Below are positions 32,481 to 40,512 of a stretch of 64,000 bases of DNA, one piece after another (the stretch's first letter is position 1; every line of letters starts with the position of its first letter). Below the pieces are notes generated by a model, which did not search any database, was not told where the DNA came from, and worked only from the letters and a program-made list of their open reading frames with translations. Location of the stretch: the NCBI RefSeq assembly GCF_003144405.1, contig NZ_PENW01000034.1:62001-126000 (forward strand), read 5' to 3'. The position numbers and the translations under genes were made by a program. The DNA comes from Proteus cibi (GTDB lineage Bacteria > Pseudomonadota > Gammaproteobacteria > Enterobacterales > Enterobacteriaceae).

Positions 32481-32696
32481 AGGTGCTTTAGTACGATCAC
32501 AAGTGATTAAAAACTCACCCCAAATATCGTTTTTCACTTCTATACTCTCATGTTGCAATATGACTTGAGTCGAATTTTCATCCATGAGTCTTACAACATA
32601 GTCAGTTAAACTTTTAAACCCTAACAACGCTGATGCTTTAATTGATAACACAGTCAAATGCCACAAAGGCACTAACAGGAAAGCCAATCTAAACAA
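32475..32696 (-). pseudogene. Remnant of a TacA-like DUF1778 antitoxin
   Basis: An open frame of 73 codons whose part from about KASALLGFKSLTDYVV to CDRTKAPN resembles DUF1778 antitoxins, which read AAxLLGxSxxDFVV then, near the toxin-binding end, D..W..F...LxxPPAPN. The N-terminal RHH start is not recognisable (first residues are MFRLAFLLVPLW, unlike the family) and the C-terminal tail is missing. Together with the toxin remnant it forms a decayed type II module in the prfC-rimI interval. Confidence 0.6.
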
Positions 32697-33055
32697 GTTG
32701 CTTGAATGTAAAAATAACGAAGTGAATACTCATTTATTAAATCGCAAGAATTAGGCTATTTTTATTATGTTAAAAGATGAATTAAAAATGAAAGTTAAAA
32801 TAATAAATTGTCTCTTGTTGATTTTAATATCACTCATTTCGCAAAAAAATGACTTTATTTAAAACAAAAGTAAATAGGTGCTTTACTTTATTTATAAAGA
32901 TATTTAGTTTTTTTAACACTGTGATAATAACTTAGATAACAAATAAAAATATGACAAAAGTGAAATTAGCCTGATGGATTTACATTAAGTAAGAATAAAG
33001 ATAGATTTTAAATAACATTAATACAAAATAAAATACGAATTCTTAAAATAAAATA
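32697..33055. other. AT-rich spacer before rimI
   Basis: About 360 very AT-rich bases with no coding frame or recognisable site. In E. coli yjjG would lie in this interval; no HAD-phosphatase remnant is visible. Confidence 0.45.
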
Positions 33056-33085
33056 AAAAACGCCTAATAGAAGGCGTTTTAAATT
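33056..33085 (-). terminator. Terminator of holD-rimI
   Basis: AAAACGCC and GGCGTTTT form a compact stem with an eight-base loop, followed leftward by a T-rich tract. It lies 20 bases after the rimI stop. Confidence 0.85.
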
Positions 33086-33105
33086 TTACTTAAATAAATA
33101 TTTAA

Positions 33106-33552
33106 TTAGAAAGAAATAGGATAAGCCATGATAATCGCATCTTCATTTCCCGTCTTTGTTGGGTAATAGTTTTTGCGTTTTGAAACGAAATTAAATCCTA
33201 TAGATTCATAGAGATTGAATGCTTTTTCATTAGATTCTCGCACCTCTAACCACAAGGTAGTGATATTTTTTTTCTCAAGTGTTTCAATCAGTTCCAATAA
33301 CAGTGCTTTACCATAACCTTTCCCCTGATAATCAGGATGGATTGCAATATTAAAAAGTGTTGCCTCATCTAATATTAATTGCGTAATTGCGAAACCTACA
33401 ATAATATTATCAATGCAAATTTTCAGATTAAAATAATGACTTCCTTGGTTACTATAAAATGTTTCTTCACTCCAAGGGAATGAATGACTTAATTTTTCAA
33501 TTTGCCATGCTAAAGGTAAATCAGCAGGGTTTAAGAGTGAAATGGTCTTCAT
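33106..33552 (-). CDS. rimI: Ribosomal protein S18 N-alpha-acetyltransferase RimI
   Basis: GNAT acetyltransferase (148 residues) that acetylates the N-terminus of S18. The acetyl-CoA motif PDYQGKGYGKALL near residue 78 and the segment LWLEVRESNEKAFNLYESIGF near residue 105 are the family core. The ATG at 33552 (MKTISLLNPADL) matches E. coli RimI; the frame extends 15 codons further into holD without family similarity. It overlaps holD by 32 bases. Confidence 0.95.
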   Translation of the reverse strand: MKTISLLNPADLPLAWQIEKLSHSFPWSEETFYSNQGSHYFNLKICIDNIIVGFAITQLILDEATLFNIAIHPDYQGKGYGKALLLELIETLEKKNITTLWLEVRESNEKAFNLYESIGFNFVSKRKNYYPTKTGNEDAIIMAYPISF

Positions 33553-33931
33553 ATTGATAGATTTGTTTCCAAAGATCGCGTTTTGCATCAGCATCAAAAT
33601 ATAACTGATGTAATGAAGGGCTTCTCAGAGAAGTATATTCAGAGGGAAGTATGAGATCAGTGCCTAATAACCAGCAGGGAAGATCAAATGATTCTGTGAG
33701 CATGCTCACATCATCTGTTGTAATACAATAGATTTCGTCTTTATCTATCCCCATGGCGCTAAAAATATCAGAGAAAAGCCCGTTATTTAGATCAACGGTA
33801 TCATCAGTAATGATAAGTAAACGTGTTGTATCCGGAAATTGAACAGAATGCTCGCCTTTTAACACAGCAGGCTTACGAAGTACCCATTGACGAATTCCAA
33901 GTTGGGATAACATTCTGTCTTTACGGCTCAT
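33521..33931 (-). CDS. holD: DNA polymerase III subunit psi
   Basis: Psi subunit (136 residues) of the clamp-loader complex, which bridges chi and the tau/gamma subunits. Short N-terminal tail MSRKDRMLSQLGIRQW is the conserved clamp-loader-binding peptide, and the rest keeps the WxLGTD pattern (CWLLGTDLILP). Sequence divergence is high, as usual for HolD. It sits between rsmC (divergent) and rimI (overlapping), as in E. coli. Confidence 0.93.
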   Translation of the reverse strand: MSRKDRMLSQLGIRQWVLRKPAVLKGEHSVQFPDTTRLLIITDDTVDLNNGLFSDIFSAMGIDKDEIYCITTDDVSMLTESFDLPCWLLGTDLILPSEYTSLRSPSLHQLYFDADAKRDLWKQIYQYEDHFTLKPC

Positions 33932-34060
33932 TATGCTTACCTATCAAGTGTAGAACAACGGTACATAGTATCAGAGGGCATAAACTACGCCAATAAATAG
34001 CGTCGGTTTCTTTATATCTGATATCATGCGTCTCATGTTTTTTAAGGAGTAATAATCATA

Positions 34061-35077
34061 ATGTCCTCACTGTCCCCTGCTAGCGAAGTTATTCTTCGTC
34101 ATCTAGATCATTTCGCAGACAGGCATGTACTTATTGCAGGTGATCTTCAAGATACTTTCGCTGCGCAAATTCAGGCGAAAAGTGTCAGAGCATATACCAA
34201 CCAATATCACCAGTGGCTACCATTACTAAAATCAATGGGTGATAACGCACTTTTCGGTTTAGTTGCAGATCAATCCTTTGTGAAGTATTGCAATACGTTG
34301 ATCTATTTTTGGCCTAAAAATAAAAACGAAGCCACTTTCCAACTACGTAGCCTTTGCTCTAACTTACAAGTGGGTACTGAAATCTTTATCGTGGGTGAAA
34401 ACCGGAGCGGTGTTAAAAGTGCCACAGAATTAATGAACGGTATCGCTAAACTTAAAAAAATAGATTCAGCACGCCGTTGTAGCTTATTTTTTGGTACTCA
34501 GACATATCAAACACTGTTTGACCGTAATAACTGGTGGCAAACCTATCGTCATGACGATCTTACTGTAATGGCATTACCCGGCGTCTTTAGCCAAAATGCA
34601 TTAGATGAGGGTAGTCGTTTATTACTCTCTACTTTTGATGATGCAATGGTTGGGGATTTACTGGATATGGCATGTGGTTGTGGTGTTCTTGCCACTGTCC
34701 TTGGCAAGAAAAACCCAATGTTAAAACTGACACTGTGTGATGTGAATGCGGCCGCAATTTCTTCTAGTATCGCCACGTTAAACGTGAATGAGTTAGAAGG
34801 TCGAGTGATTGCAAGTAATGTCTATTCAGCGGTTGAAGAAACGTATGATTGGATAATCTCAAACCCACCTTTCCATGATGGTTTAGGGACAAGCTATGAA
34901 GCTGCTGAAGATATTATTCGCCTTGCACCAAATTATCTGAAAAGAGGCGGTAAATTACGCATTGTAGCGAATTCGTTTATCCCTTATCCAGATATACTGG
35001 ATCATGTATTTGGCTCTCATGAAGTGCTTGCATCAACAGGTAAATTCAAAGTTTACCAAGCAACTAAGAAAGACTAA
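34061..35077 (+). CDS. rsmC: 16S rRNA m2G1207 methyltransferase RsmC
   Basis: SAM-dependent methyltransferase (338 residues) with an inactive N-terminal methyltransferase-like domain and an active C-terminal domain. DMACGCGVLATVLG near residue 207 is motif I and ISNPPFHDG near residue 270 is motif IV. Divergent from holD, as in E. coli. A hairpin follows at 35100. Confidence 0.97.
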   Translation: MSSLSPASEVILRHLDHFADRHVLIAGDLQDTFAAQIQAKSVRAYTNQYHQWLPLLKSMGDNALFGLVADQSFVKYCNTLIYFWPKNKNEATFQLRSLCSNLQVGTEIFIVGENRSGVKSATELMNGIAKLKKIDSARRCSLFFGTQTYQTLFDRNNWWQTYRHDDLTVMALPGVFSQNALDEGSRLLLSTFDDAMVGDLLDMACGCGVLATVLGKKNPMLKLTLCDVNAAAISSSIATLNVNELEGRVIASNVYSAVEETYDWIISNPPFHDGLGTSYEAAEDIIRLAPNYLKRGGKLRIVANSFIPYPDILDHVFGSHEVLASTGKFKVYQATKKD

Positions 35078-35098
35078 TTACAAGCTCTGTAATGAAGT

Positions 35099-35132
35099 TC
35101 CCCAGTAATTGATTTTCCAACTACTGGGGTCT
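35099..35132 (+). terminator. Hairpin after rsmC
   Basis: CCCCAGTA and TACTGGGG form a strong stem about 25 bases after the rsmC stop, followed by TCTTCAGTTT, a weak U-tract. Likely but imperfect terminator. Confidence 0.6.
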
Positions 35133-35194
35133 TCAGTTTACGACTGAAAACCGTCATCTAATTAGCAAATTCTTTCATTCTCAAGCGAAAGTGA

Positions 35195-35305
35195 TCATTT
35201 CTTTGAGCCGATAACCTGACCATTTTTATCTTGGTAGATTTCTGCACATACATTACTTGATATAATCACAGACAAAACAAAAGTTAATATATTGATTTTT
35301 ATCAT
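35195..35305 (-). CDS. Very small secreted peptide, 36 residues
   Basis: The frame reads MIKINILTFVLSVIISSNVCA, then EIYQDKNGQVIGSKK. The first part is a textbook signal peptide with a VCA cleavage site; the mature part would have only about 15 residues. The ATG is preceded by GAGG with a six-base gap, which supports real translation. No family is recognised; the DKNGQVIG pattern resembles repeats seen in some small enterobacterial secreted proteins, so it could also be the stub of a longer, degraded gene. Confidence 0.6.
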   Translation of the reverse strand: MIKINILTFVLSVIISSNVCAEIYQDKNGQVIGSKK

Positions 35306-35449
35306 AAAAAACCTCATAAACGTATTGCGTAATTGGTTTTTGTAATAATGATTTATCTTGGTTCTAAAAAAAATATAGTCTATCTATTTATGTCATTACT
35401 CTCGCAGTTTTATTTTTCATCATCGCGATAATTTATTAATAAAAAATAA

Positions 35450-35477
35450 TTGACGCCAAAAATAAAAGGCATAAAAT
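35450..35477 (+). promoter_or_regulatory. Promoter of the tRNA-Leu genes
   Basis: TTGACG at 35450-35455 and TAAAAT at 35472-35477 with a 16-base spacer lie 18 bases before the first tRNA, an ideal distance for a stable-RNA promoter. Confidence 0.8.
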
Positions 35478-35494
35478 TCGCTTCCTGTCTGAAT

Positions 35495-35581
35495 GCGAGA
35501 GTGGCGGAATTGGTAGACGCGCTAGCTTCAGGTGTTAGTGTCCTTACGGACGTGGGGGTTCAAGTCCCCCTTTTCGCACCA
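35495..35581 (+). tRNA. leuQ: tRNA-Leu(CAG)
   Basis: 87 bases including the encoded CCA. Acceptor stem GCGAGAG pairs with TTTTCGC (two G-U pairs), the D-arm, anticodon CAG at 35529-35531, the long class II variable arm and GGTTCAAGTCC T-arm are all present. It resembles E. coli leuQ/P/V, which also lie near rsmC. Symbol is by analogy. Confidence 0.97.
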
Positions 35582-35622
35582 AACAGACAATCTATAAGTA
35601 GTAAAATTAATTGAGTAAAACT

Positions 35623-35709
35623 GCGAGGATGGCGGAATTGGTAGACGCGCTAGCTTCAGGTGTTAGTGTTCTTACGGACGTGGGGGTTCAAGTCCCCCTC
35701 TTCGCACCA
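35623..35709 (+). tRNA. leuP: tRNA-Leu(CAG), second copy
   Basis: 87 bases, nearly identical to the first copy: differences are in the acceptor stem (GCGAGGA with the matching TCTTCGC) and one base in the variable arm. The same CAG anticodon. The 41-base spacer suggests one transcript. E. coli has three copies here. Confidence 0.97.
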
Positions 35710-35765
35710 CTCAATAACCCTTCTGTAATAATACCCTTTCGATGACACAACGAGTGTTCTTTTCT

Positions 35766-36029
35766 CTATCCATGATACGCGACTAAAAGTGTCATCAAAC
35801 TGTAGGTTAATACAACGCCTGCGGGGATCATTACCCACATTTGTAGTTTTTTATGGAACAGCATCAAGGTTGATAACAGCATTGAAACCACTAAAACCAG
35901 CGTAAAAGCGGATGTTCCCGCAATAAAATGCGTGAGCACTGTGAGTAAAGAAGAAACAGCCAACATTTCCCATAAACTAATGCGAGATGTCCAAGATGTT
36001 GCTGGAGATATACGTGTTGGTTTAGCCAT
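35766..36029 (-). CDS. Small membrane protein behind a Fur box, YjjZ/DUF1435-like
   Basis: An 87-codon gene for an 86- to 87-residue protein with about three hydrophobic segments (roughly 21-42, 44-58 and 65-83). The stretch STLMLFHKKLQMWVMIPAG recalls the small enterobacterial protein YjjZ, whose gene in E. coli is also beside rsmC and fhuF and is Fur-regulated; this is recollection, not alignment. The 16/19 Fur box 18 bases upstream of the start indicates iron control. Function unknown. Confidence 0.7.
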   Translation of the reverse strand: MAKPTRISPATSWTSRISLWEMLAVSSLLTVLTHFIAGTSAFTLVLVVSMLLSTLMLFHKKLQMWVMIPAGVVLTYSLMTLLVAYHG

Positions 36030-36046
36030 AATAACCCACCATTAAT

Positions 36047-36065
36047 GATAATGATTTTCATTATT
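36047..36065 (-). promoter_or_regulatory. Fur box
   Basis: GATAATGATTTTCATTATT matches 16 of 19 bases of the classical Fur box, 18 bases from the start of the small membrane protein gene, so it should cover the promoter. Confidence 0.8.
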
Positions 36066-36165
36066 ATATATAACACTTATACTAAATCAACTTATATAAA
36101 GAAAAAAAACATCTAATATCCTTATTTTTTAAAAGGTTATGCATCCCTTTTAGTCTAAGAAATAA

Positions 36166-36222
36166 AAAATGCCTTATCGTGAAATAAACTGGGAGTCAGT
36201 TCATTTGACGATAAGGCATTTT
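36166..36222 (-). terminator. Long hairpin terminator after the GNAT gene
   Basis: AAAATGCCTTATCG at 36166-36179 pairs exactly with CGATAAGGCATTTT at 36209-36222, and the inner AAACTG/CAGTT also pairs, followed by T-rich DNA. It ends yjbB-GNAT transcripts. Confidence 0.8.
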
Positions 36223-36253
36223 ATTATGTTATTGTCATCGACAATAAACGAGA

Positions 36254-36802
36254 TTAAGCGTTATTTAGCTCAATAAAATGAAAGACTAAATGAATATCTT
36301 CAGGCTCTCTTTCATAAAGTTCAGGATCAGGAATATCAATCAAACGACAGCCTAAATGCTGATAAAAATTCACGCTATTTTCAGAAGGTGTTGATGAGAT
36401 ATACAATCCACCAGCCCCTTTTTGCTTCGCATATTTCACACAATAATCAAATAATATTCGCGCTAAACCTTGCCTCCGTACCTGGTGGCTAACATGTAAA
36501 AAAGAGAGTTGAAGTAACGTGTTATTTTGACCCCGTTTTTGCGGATCAACACTCGCGGCTGCAACCAGTTGACCTTGTTTAAAAACGCCCCAAAAAGGCG
36601 CTCCTCGGTCAAAACTTTCAAGTAAAACAGGGGTATAATGTTCTGCTTCACCTTCTGGCCAACCTTTCATATCAAAGCGTTGCTCTGATAAAAGCAACGT
36701 TCCTTCTTTTAAGACATATAGCTTTTCAATAAGCTCGGTTCTATCAATTTCCCATACTTGTGGAATTTCATTGCGTGTTAATTGACGAAGAGTGTATTTC
36801 AT
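36254..36802 (-). CDS. GNAT family N-acetyltransferase
   Basis: A 182-residue acetyltransferase. VRRQGLARILFDYCVKYA near residue 113 is the acetyl-CoA loop (motif A) and NSVNFYQHLGCRLID near residue 142 is motif B. The start is two bases after the yjbB stop, so they are probably co-transcribed. Substrate unknown; it is not RimI-like in the N-terminal half. Confidence 0.85.
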   Translation of the reverse strand: MKYTLRQLTRNEIPQVWEIDRTELIEKLYVLKEGTLLLSEQRFDMKGWPEGEAEHYTPVLLESFDRGAPFWGVFKQGQLVAAASVDPQKRGQNNTLLQLSFLHVSHQVRRQGLARILFDYCVKYAKQKGAGGLYISSTPSENSVNFYQHLGCRLIDIPDPELYEREPEDIHLVFHFIELNNA

Positions 36803-36804
36803 TA

Positions 36805-38436
36805 TTAAAGATTAACCTGTTCTGATGATGATTCACTTCGTTCTAGTGCGTGATAAGCCACAGCACAGAACAAGGAATTCAACCGTTTCATGTCACCAAG
36901 CAAACTGGTATGCAAAGAACTCGTTTCAATACTTTGCATATTATGCAAATGAAGACGTTCAACATGTGCAAACGAGTAACGCTGGTTGAGTAAACGGAAA
37001 CGATGTTTTGCTCGACGTAATTTACGAGCATGCTCCATGTTGCCGGAAACAAATACCGACATCGCCAGATTCAGATTACTTTGCAGACGCTCAAGGAGTG
37101 TCTGTAATTCACGACGTCCTTCCTCCGATAAAAACAAGTGGTGATTTAAACCTTTACTCACCACTTCAGCCGACATACGCGCAATGATAGCGGATGATTG
37201 TTGTAAATTCATCGCTGTATCAATAATTTCAGCCCAGCGACGCGAATCTTCTGTCCCCAGATCATGCTGTTGAATTTGTGCCATATATAATTTAATGCTG
37301 CTGTGGAGTAATTCTACCTCTTCTTCTAACTGGCTAATTTCCCTTTTTTGCTGACGATCGCCTTCCATTAACGCAGTAAAACGTTGTAGCATTTGTTCTA
37401 TAACATCACCTAATCGCAGTGACTCTCTCACCGCATTAGCAATTGCCAATGAAGGCGTATCAATAGCGGATTGGTCTAAATAACGCGGTGCCATTTCAGA
37501 TTCAGTCGCCGGTAATTCCGGAATAAGTCGCTGACATAATTTCGCCATTATGCCAACAAAAGGGATCATCAAAATACAGCGAGCCAGATTATAAATAACA
37601 TGAAAATAGATAACGACTTCAGCCGGTGAAAATCCATATTGCTGGATTTTATTTGCAATGAGGGTTATCCAAGGTAAAACCAATAATGCACCAATTAATT
37701 TAAAAAAGAGGCTTCCTAATACAACTTGGCGTGAAACAACACTTTGTCCTCGGCTACTCATTAACGCGAGTAAGCCACTACCAATATTAGAACCAATCAC
37801 AATACATAAACTGATATACAAAGGCATTAGCCCAGTCGCACTCAGTGTCGCTGTTAATAACACCGCAGCAAGACTTGAGTAGCTTACCATTGCAAATAAC
37901 GCCCCCACGAGAAGTGCTAAAATGGTATCCCCACTTAATGAAGTAAAGATAGCTTGTACTGCACTAGCATGCGTGATTGGCTCTGCTGAGGTAACGATCA
38001 GTTGTAAGGCTAAAATAATTAAACCAAGACCAATTCCCACGCGTCCTAATTGCCCTACTCGCTCTTTTTTACGGCTTAAAAAAGTGATCACCCCGATTAA
38101 AATTAAAAGCGGCGATAACCAAGAGAGATCAAAGGTTAAGACTCGCGCCATTAACGCAGTACCCACATCAGCACCCAACATGATCACCAGTGCTGGAGTG
38201 ATTGAAATTAGCCCTTGAGTCACAAAAGAGATAACCAATAACGCAGTCGCATTACTACTTTGTACTAAAGCAGTAACCCCCACACCAGCCAGAAAAGCAT
38301 TGGATTTTTTATTAATACTTTTCCCTAAAATCCGGCGTAAATCAGAACCAAAAACACGCATAATTCCTGTACGAACAATATGTGTTCCCCAGACAAGAAG
38401 CGCAACCGATGAGAGTAAATGAAGCAGTGTCAGCAT
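36805..38436 (-). CDS. yjbB: Na/Pi cotransporter family protein YjbB
   Basis: A 543-residue protein with two NptA/PNaS repeats in the membrane part (about 1-310), each containing the QSSNAT/SYSSLA-type signature (TALVQSSNATALLV near 55; FAMVSYSSLAAVLLTATL near 185), followed by a cytosolic PhoU-like helical domain (about 350-540). E. coli YjbB can export phosphate. I start at the ATG at 38436 (MLTLLHLLSSVALLVWG, as in E. coli); the frame extends 57 codons further but with no family similarity. It lies next to phoA, another phosphate gene. Confidence 0.93.
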   Translation of the reverse strand: MLTLLHLLSSVALLVWGTHIVRTGIMRVFGSDLRRILGKSINKKSNAFLAGVGVTALVQSSNATALLVISFVTQGLISITPALVIMLGADVGTALMARVLTFDLSWLSPLLILIGVITFLSRKKERVGQLGRVGIGLGLIILALQLIVTSAEPITHASAVQAIFTSLSGDTILALLVGALFAMVSYSSLAAVLLTATLSATGLMPLYISLCIVIGSNIGSGLLALMSSRGQSVVSRQVVLGSLFFKLIGALLVLPWITLIANKIQQYGFSPAEVVIYFHVIYNLARCILMIPFVGIMAKLCQRLIPELPATESEMAPRYLDQSAIDTPSLAIANAVRESLRLGDVIEQMLQRFTALMEGDRQQKREISQLEEEVELLHSSIKLYMAQIQQHDLGTEDSRRWAEIIDTAMNLQQSSAIIARMSAEVVSKGLNHHLFLSEEGRRELQTLLERLQSNLNLAMSVFVSGNMEHARKLRRAKHRFRLLNQRYSFAHVERLHLHNMQSIETSSLHTSLLGDMKRLNSLFCAVAYHALERSESSSEQVNL

Positions 38437-38744
38437 AGAAAAAAGAACCTTATTTTTATCGTTGTTTGTTTGACTCTGTTCTCCTTCAATCTCATAAAAA
38501 AGAGAAAGACCATGAGCAGATAAACTATCTGAAAAAGATTTTTTGCTGGTAATGCCTGAACAAAAATGGATGTTATTAGGCAAAAAGATATTGCAACTTA
38601 TGTGCAATAATCAATGGAGACATTGAGAATTTTGTATGAATAAATGTGTAATTTCGATTAATTATAGCAGAAAAGCGCTAATTTTCAAAATCAGGCTATA
38701 AATAACCTATTGATTTATTATCACTTTATCGTCATGGGATCGTA
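38437..38744. other. Intergenic region between phoA and yjbB
   Basis: About 310 AT-rich bases that must hold the yjbB promoter. No Pho box or other known operator was recognised here, so I see no evidence for PhoB control of yjbB. Confidence 0.4.
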
Positions 38745-38748
38745 TAAA

Positions 38749-38788
38749 TAAAAAAACGCGACTAGAGGGTATCTCTCTAAGTCGCGAT
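38749..38788 (-). terminator. Terminator of phoA
   Basis: CGCGACTAGAG and CTCTCTAAGTCGCG form a GC-rich stem; read leftward it is followed by seven T. Strong intrinsic terminator about 70 bases after the phoA stop. Confidence 0.92.
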
Positions 38789-38855
38789 AAAATACAACAA
38801 GTTTAGTAAGGCAATTCGACTACAACTTCAGACAGACTATAAATTTAACGGGAAT

Positions 38856-40295
38856 TTACTTCAGCCCCATCGCATCACGCATTGTGAAGAACAAGTCAGT
38901 TTGGTCAGTTAACCCAACCACATTCGCAGCATGTGGACCATAAGCGGCAACACGAAGTTGTGCTCCCGTATGTTCTTGTGACCCTTCTTCTGAGTTACCG
39001 TAGTTCACTACCATCACGGCACCATCTTTCGTGATCAGCGCTTGAGTTAACCCGCTTGATTTCACGTCCGCCTCAATAATTTGGCTAGAGTGAGCATGGT
39101 CTGCGGTAACAATAATTAATGTATCGCCGTTTTTCTTGGCAAAATCTAAACCGATTTGCACCGCTTCGTCTAATGCAACAGTTTCACCAATTTGTCCGCA
39201 AGGATTCGCATTATGATCTTGCTTATCGATAGAGGCGCTTTCAACTTGTAAGAAGAAACCATTTTCATTAGTTTTCAGTAAGTCGATCGCTTTTTGGGTC
39301 ATTTGTGCCAGTGTTGGTGCATTTGGATCAAGTTTGGAGTTAGGTTTGCACTCTAAAGGTGGATTATTCAAATTACCATGATACGTGGCTTTAGGGCCTT
39401 CCCAAGCCACGGCCATATTCCCTTCATGGAACAAGCCCAGTACTGGCTTATCTTGGTTCGCAAGCGTAATTGCATCGAGTGATTTGGCATCTTTCACGAT
39501 TTGATAACCACGCTCAATCGCTTGTTGCTCTAGCGTTTTGCCTTTATATTCACCCGCAGCCGCAGTTTGAGCAAAACTTTTCGCACCGCCTCCTAATGTA
39601 ACATCGGCACGAGTCACTAAGAGTTGTTCAGAGATAGAACCTCTTCCCCCATTTTCTAATGCATTAGTTGAACATTTTTCTAACGTTTCAACAGGACCAT
39701 AGCATTTGCGTCCTGTTACATGCGAGAACAACGCTGCGGGTGTTGCGTCTTGAATTTCTGATGTTGTGACGTTACCTGTTGCCTTTCCATTGGCTTTTGC
39801 TAATTCCAAAATGGTTTGGTGATCCTTACCAAACACATCAATCCCTAATGCACCATTATACGTTTTCACACCCGAAGCCCATGCTGTCGCAGAAGCTGCC
39901 GAGTCTGTAACATAGTTAGGTTTTTGCGTTTTTCTATCTAAAGCATAGTGTGTGTATTGACCCGTAATAGGTAAGGCATCGATACCTTTAAAGAAACCAC
40001 CTGCACCTTCAGCATAGTTACGTGCAACAGTAATTTCAGAATCCCCCATACCATCACCAATAAAGAGGATCACATTTTTCGCTTGGTTATTATGTAAAGC
40101 TGCTTTTAATGCCTCAGTTTGATCCTGAGTCATACGGCGAGCACCGCCAAATTCCGTGATATTACCTTTTGCTGCGCGATCTTGTGCCAAAATTGCATCA
40201 GCAGCAACGGGAGCTGCAAAAGAAGAGAAACTCGCGCCAGCCAATAGCGTTGTTACAATAACGGATAAAATAGAACGTTGGTAACGATGAGACAT
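38856..40295 (-). CDS. phoA: Alkaline phosphatase PhoA
   Basis: Periplasmic zinc/magnesium phosphomonoesterase (479 residues). Signal peptide at about 1-27 (ends SFSSFA). The metal ligands and nucleophile are visible: [10 protein letters not shown] near residue 79, the catalytic serine in [14 protein letters not shown] near residue 132, and [11 protein letters not shown] near residue 400. Cysteines for two disulfides ([12 protein letters not shown] and ECKPNS/NPCGQ) are present. Induced by phosphate starvation, supported here by the triple PhoB repeat upstream. Confidence 0.98.
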   Translation of the reverse strand: MSHRYQRSILSVIVTTLLAGASFSSFAAPVAADAILAQDRAAKGNITEFGGARRMTQDQTEALKAALHNNQAKNVILFIGDGMGDSEITVARNYAEGAGGFFKGIDALPITGQYTHYALDRKTQKPNYVTDSAASATAWASGVKTYNGALGIDVFGKDHQTILELAKANGKATGNVTTSEIQDATPAALFSHVTGRKCYGPVETLEKCSTNALENGGRGSISEQLLVTRADVTLGGGAKSFAQTAAAGEYKGKTLEQQAIERGYQIVKDAKSLDAITLANQDKPVLGLFHEGNMAVAWEGPKATYHGNLNNPPLECKPNSKLDPNAPTLAQMTQKAIDLLKTNENGFFLQVESASIDKQDHNANPCGQIGETVALDEAVQIGLDFAKKNGDTLIIVTADHAHSSQIIEADVKSSGLTQALITKDGAVMVVNYGNSEEGSQEHTGAQLRVAAYGPHAANVVGLTDQTDLFFTMRDAMGLK

Positions 40296-40400
40296 AGCTT
40301 TTTCCTTGCACTCTAAAGTAAAAAACAGGGTTAATGTTTTAAGTCAGGAAAAGCTTACGGCAGTTAAATGACAGAGAAATGAAGAGTAAAAGTGATTTTG

Positions 40401-40428
40401 ATGACAACTTTATGACAAGCTTATGACA
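40401..40428 (-). promoter_or_regulatory. phoA: Pho box with three PhoB half-sites
   Basis: On the minus strand TGTCAT occurs three times at exact 11-base spacing (plus-strand ATGACA at 40401, 40412 and 40423), with the AT-rich spacers expected of PhoB boxes. It is about 110 bases upstream of phoA and fits direct PhoB activation. Two units make a standard box, so this is an extended one. Confidence 0.88.
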
Positions 40429-40434
40429 CACAAA

Positions 40435-40464
40435 AAGCTTATACCTTTCATGTGGGTATAAGCT
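40435..40464 (-). terminator. Terminator of the esterase gene
   Basis: AAGCTTATACC pairs with GGTATAAGCTT across an eight-base loop; read leftward it runs into TTTTTG. It lies just upstream of the Pho box and insulates phoA from the esterase gene. Confidence 0.8.
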
Positions 40465-40512
40465 TCTGTTGTATTAAACCAGATTGTTAAGACATGGTAT
40501 TAAGGCGAGATC

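Noticed and set aside
35495-35709. tRNA genes as an integration site for a mobile element
   Set aside because: No integrase, direct repeat of the tRNA 3-prime end or island genes follow; the two copies are an ordinary tandem pair.
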